Part shown: in pieces, positions 39,305 to 40,613 of the stretch
How the letters are laid out: every line of letters begins with the position of its first letter
How positions within the stretch are numbered: position 1 is the stretch's first letter
Assembly: GCA_018824115.1 (NCBI GenBank)
Contig: JAHJGY010000018.1
Coordinates: forward strand, 1 to 40,613
DNA length: 40,613 nt
Origin: Patescibacteria group bacterium
GTDB lineage: Bacteria; Patescibacteriota; 4484-211
Direction: 5' to 3'
Notes under the pieces: generated by a model
Database searches by the model: none
Told to the model about the DNA's origin: nothing
What the model saw: the letters and a program-made list of their open reading frames with translations, nothing else
Position numbers and translations under genes: made by a program

Positions 39305-39337
39305 TAGGGATCATCCCTAAAATAGGGATGATCCCTA
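39305..39337. repeat. Palindromic repeat A, copy 2
   Basis: TAGGGATCATCCCTA-AAA-TAGGGATGATCCCTA, a 15-bp perfect stem whose sequence is identical to the core of 26805-26837. Flanks differ, so this is a dispersed repeat unit. Here it lies downstream of the aldehyde oxidoreductase gene. Confidence 0.85.
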
Positions 39338-39359
39338 TTATTTGCCTTTAAGTCAGGGT

Positions 39360-40613
39360 TTATTCCCAGCCGCGGAGTCGGTAGTACTCGGTGAGCATTT
39401 TCTCAAAATTTTCTTTACCAATGGCTATGGTTTGATCTCTAATTTCCATAGGATAATCCATTATTCTGGTTGGAACGGAGTCATTTTCCTTAGTTAGTCC
39501 CAGTTTCTTATTGATCTCTCGTTCTTTCTGGACAATTCTCTCTCCGAATTCCTGGGGAGTATTAGCTGGTAATTCAACGTTAAATAAGACTTCGAAGCTT
39601 TTGATATATGAATCGTTGTCCAAGAAATCGCCGGCAAACATACAAATACCAATACTGTCTCGGAAAGCGGATTGGTTTTGCTCACTAATGACGAGCGCGG
39701 CTTTGTTTTCTGTACTTAACGCGGTTGATTTGTCTGCTAATTCGGCCCATAGAGTTAGACCTTTGCAGTGATCTCCTCCGGTAGGGCAGGTGGCGTAGTG
39801 GAGAATTCCTCCCCAGGTTCCGCGCGGATCCCAAGCGGGTAATTCTAGCCCTTTGGCATGGGCCAGGTTAGAAGGTGTTCCGGGGAATTTTTCCGCGGCA
39901 CGAATTGAGCCCTCGGCTAGAACATCTCCAATACCTTTTCTATCTCCGATCAACTTGATTAGTTCTAATTCTTTCTCAATAGTTACTGGTTGATCGTTAA
40001 TTAATCCTTTTTCTACGCATTCTTTGTACCAGGCAATAGTGGCGCCGGTACTAATAGTGTCAAGGCCATAGTCATCGCAGAGATAAGCGGCTTCGCTAAT
40101 GGCGTTTAAGTCGAAGTTACCGCAGCTAGCTCCTAGTGCCCAGATAGATTCATATTCTGGCCCGTGGATCTCTTCTTGGCGGTAGGAAGTTTTAACATAA
40201 CGCGTGCAGGCCAGGGGGCAGGACCAGCATGCGGATTTTTTAGTGACTATCTTTTGGAAAGCTTTGTAACCAATGGAATTAAGTTCCTCTGCCGTTAGGT
40301 GATTGCGGCGGTAGTTACTGGCCGGGTACGTTTGTGAGTTCGAGGAGATATTTGTGGCGATTGGTGTGCAGTGAGAGAGAAAATCTGGGCTTTGTTCGTA
40401 TTCAAGCCGTTTTTTGGTGAGATCCTTAATTAGTTCGGTTACTTCGGGTTTGTTCGCTGTCTGACTCATTGTTTGGTTCCTTTTTACAACAATGGCTTTA
40501 AGTTTTTTATAGCCAAAGTGCCAGCCAGTACCAGTTCGGCCGGCGGCGCGGTCATCAAATTTAAGACAGGCAAACCGGGCCAGGTTTTCTCCACCCCGGC
40601 CAATACAGCCAAC
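39360..40613 (-). CDS. Aldehyde:ferredoxin oxidoreductase family protein, 5' end outside the window
   Basis: The frame is open from the window edge: 48 codons upstream of the ATG at 40469 read VGCIGRGGENLARFACL and then GRTGTGWHFGYKKLKAIVV, matching the GRGGLGAVMGSKNLKAI region of AOR, so 40469 is not the start. About 417 residues are visible, roughly two thirds of the usual 600. The later domains show ACWSCPLACTRY (iron-sulfur Cys cluster), HGPEYESIWALGASCG, DYGLDTISTGATIAWYKEC, KGLELPAWDPRGTWGG, YATCPTGGDH and DSIGICMF. Such enzymes use a tungsten or molybdenum pterin and a 4Fe-4S cluster to oxidise aldehydes to acids with ferredoxin, in anaerobes. The pterin-synthesis genes are not in the window. 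Confidence 0.9.
   Translation of the reverse strand, partial: VGCIGRGGENLARFACLKFDDRAAGRTGTGWHFGYKKLKAIVVKRNQTMSQTANKPEVTELIKDLTKKRLEYEQSPDFLSHCTPIATNISSNSQTYPASNYRRNHLTAEELNSIGYKAFQKIVTKKSACWSCPLACTRYVKTSYRQEEIHGPEYESIWALGASCGNFDLNAISEAAYLCDDYGLDTISTGATIAWYKECVEKGLINDQPVTIEKELELIKLIGDRKGIGDVLAEGSIRAAEKFPGTPSNLAHAKGLELPAWDPRGTWGGILHYATCPTGGDHCKGLTLWAELADKSTALSTENKAALVISEQNQSAFRDSIGICMFAGDFLDNDSYIKSFEVLFNVELPANTPQEFGERIVQKEREINKKLGLTKENDSVPTRIMDYPMEIRDQTIAIGKENFEKMLTEYYRLRGWE

Noticed and set aside
40469-40469. ATG at 40469 as the start of the aldehyde oxidoreductase
   Set aside because: The same frame stays open to the window edge and the upstream 48 codons encode recognisable AOR sequence, so this Met is internal.
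1-40613. Alternative genetic code (UGA as glycine)
   Set aside because: Several well-defined genes end in TGA at the expected family length, for example the DUF1189, DUF5667 and TsaE genes.
1-40613. tRNA, rRNA or CRISPR array
   Set aside because: I saw no T-loop GGTTCGAATCC-type context with a matching acceptor stem, no rRNA-like stretch and no regularly spaced direct repeats. The only regular repeat is the coding Pro-Thr tract.

Overview
The window looks like a chromosomal segment from a small-genome bacterium of the Candidate Phyla Radiation (Patescibacteria). A Microgenomates-like lineage is my best guess, but I cannot fix the class. The reasons are: very short spacers; single-copy housekeeping genes scattered among cell-envelope genes instead of long operons; an archaeal-like valyl-tRNA synthetase and an archaeal/eukaryote-type prolyl-tRNA synthetase; short versions of PGK, TPI and TsaB; DUF5667, PT-rich and sortase-related surface proteins; and many genes that appear to be read from leaderless transcripts. 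TGA is used as a normal stop, so the glycine-UGA code is not in use. I found no tRNA, rRNA, CRISPR array, transposase or phage gene.

Layout. 1-6300 (+): two small unknown genes, valS, a membrane TPR protein, a GT2 glycosyltransferase and a DUF1189 membrane protein. 6340-9680 (mostly -): an accessory stretch with a degenerate SIR2-like protein, a 70-residue orphan, a TIM-barrel glycosidase-like protein and an unknown 229-residue protein. Three of these four have Shine-Dalgarno sites, 5' leaders and 3' hairpins. 9800-12900: a fused L,D-transpeptidase/CapA-like protein and ribosomal protein bL25 (-), then a divergent methyltransferase (+). 12950-18460 (+): an orphan membrane histidine kinase, pgk, tpiA and an LCP-family protein, with one small membrane protein on the other strand. 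18460-24920: an alpha/beta hydrolase (-), a PimA-like GT4, recF, holA, rpsT (-) and murJ. 24940-28820: lepA (-), proS (+), ywbE-like (-). 28930-30800 (+): a mutarotase-like gene with its own promoter, SD and terminator, and two membrane proteins. 30840-40613 (almost all -): a nucleotide-sugar epimerase-like protein, DUF5667, tsaB, tsaE, a PT-rich surface protein, a sortase, a DUF1003 protein (+), a small LPxT protein, a processive GT2, an MBL hydrolase, an unknown acidic protein and a tungsten/molybdenum aldehyde oxidoreductase cut by the window edge.

Together the genes cover lower glycolysis (pgk, tpiA), translation (valS, proS, lepA, bL25, bS20, tsaB/tsaE), replication and repair (recF, holA), and above all construction of the cell surface (murJ, LCP, L,D-transpeptidase/CapA fusion, three glycosyltransferases, sortase and two candidate substrates).

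Two regulatory styles coexist. In eight genes a -10 box lies exactly 6 nt upstream of ATG, which implies leaderless mRNAs. A second set of genes has a consensus promoter, an untranslated leader, a strong SD and a 3' hairpin, so that each gene is a self-contained cassette. Several families of interspersed palindromic repeats sit in the spacers.
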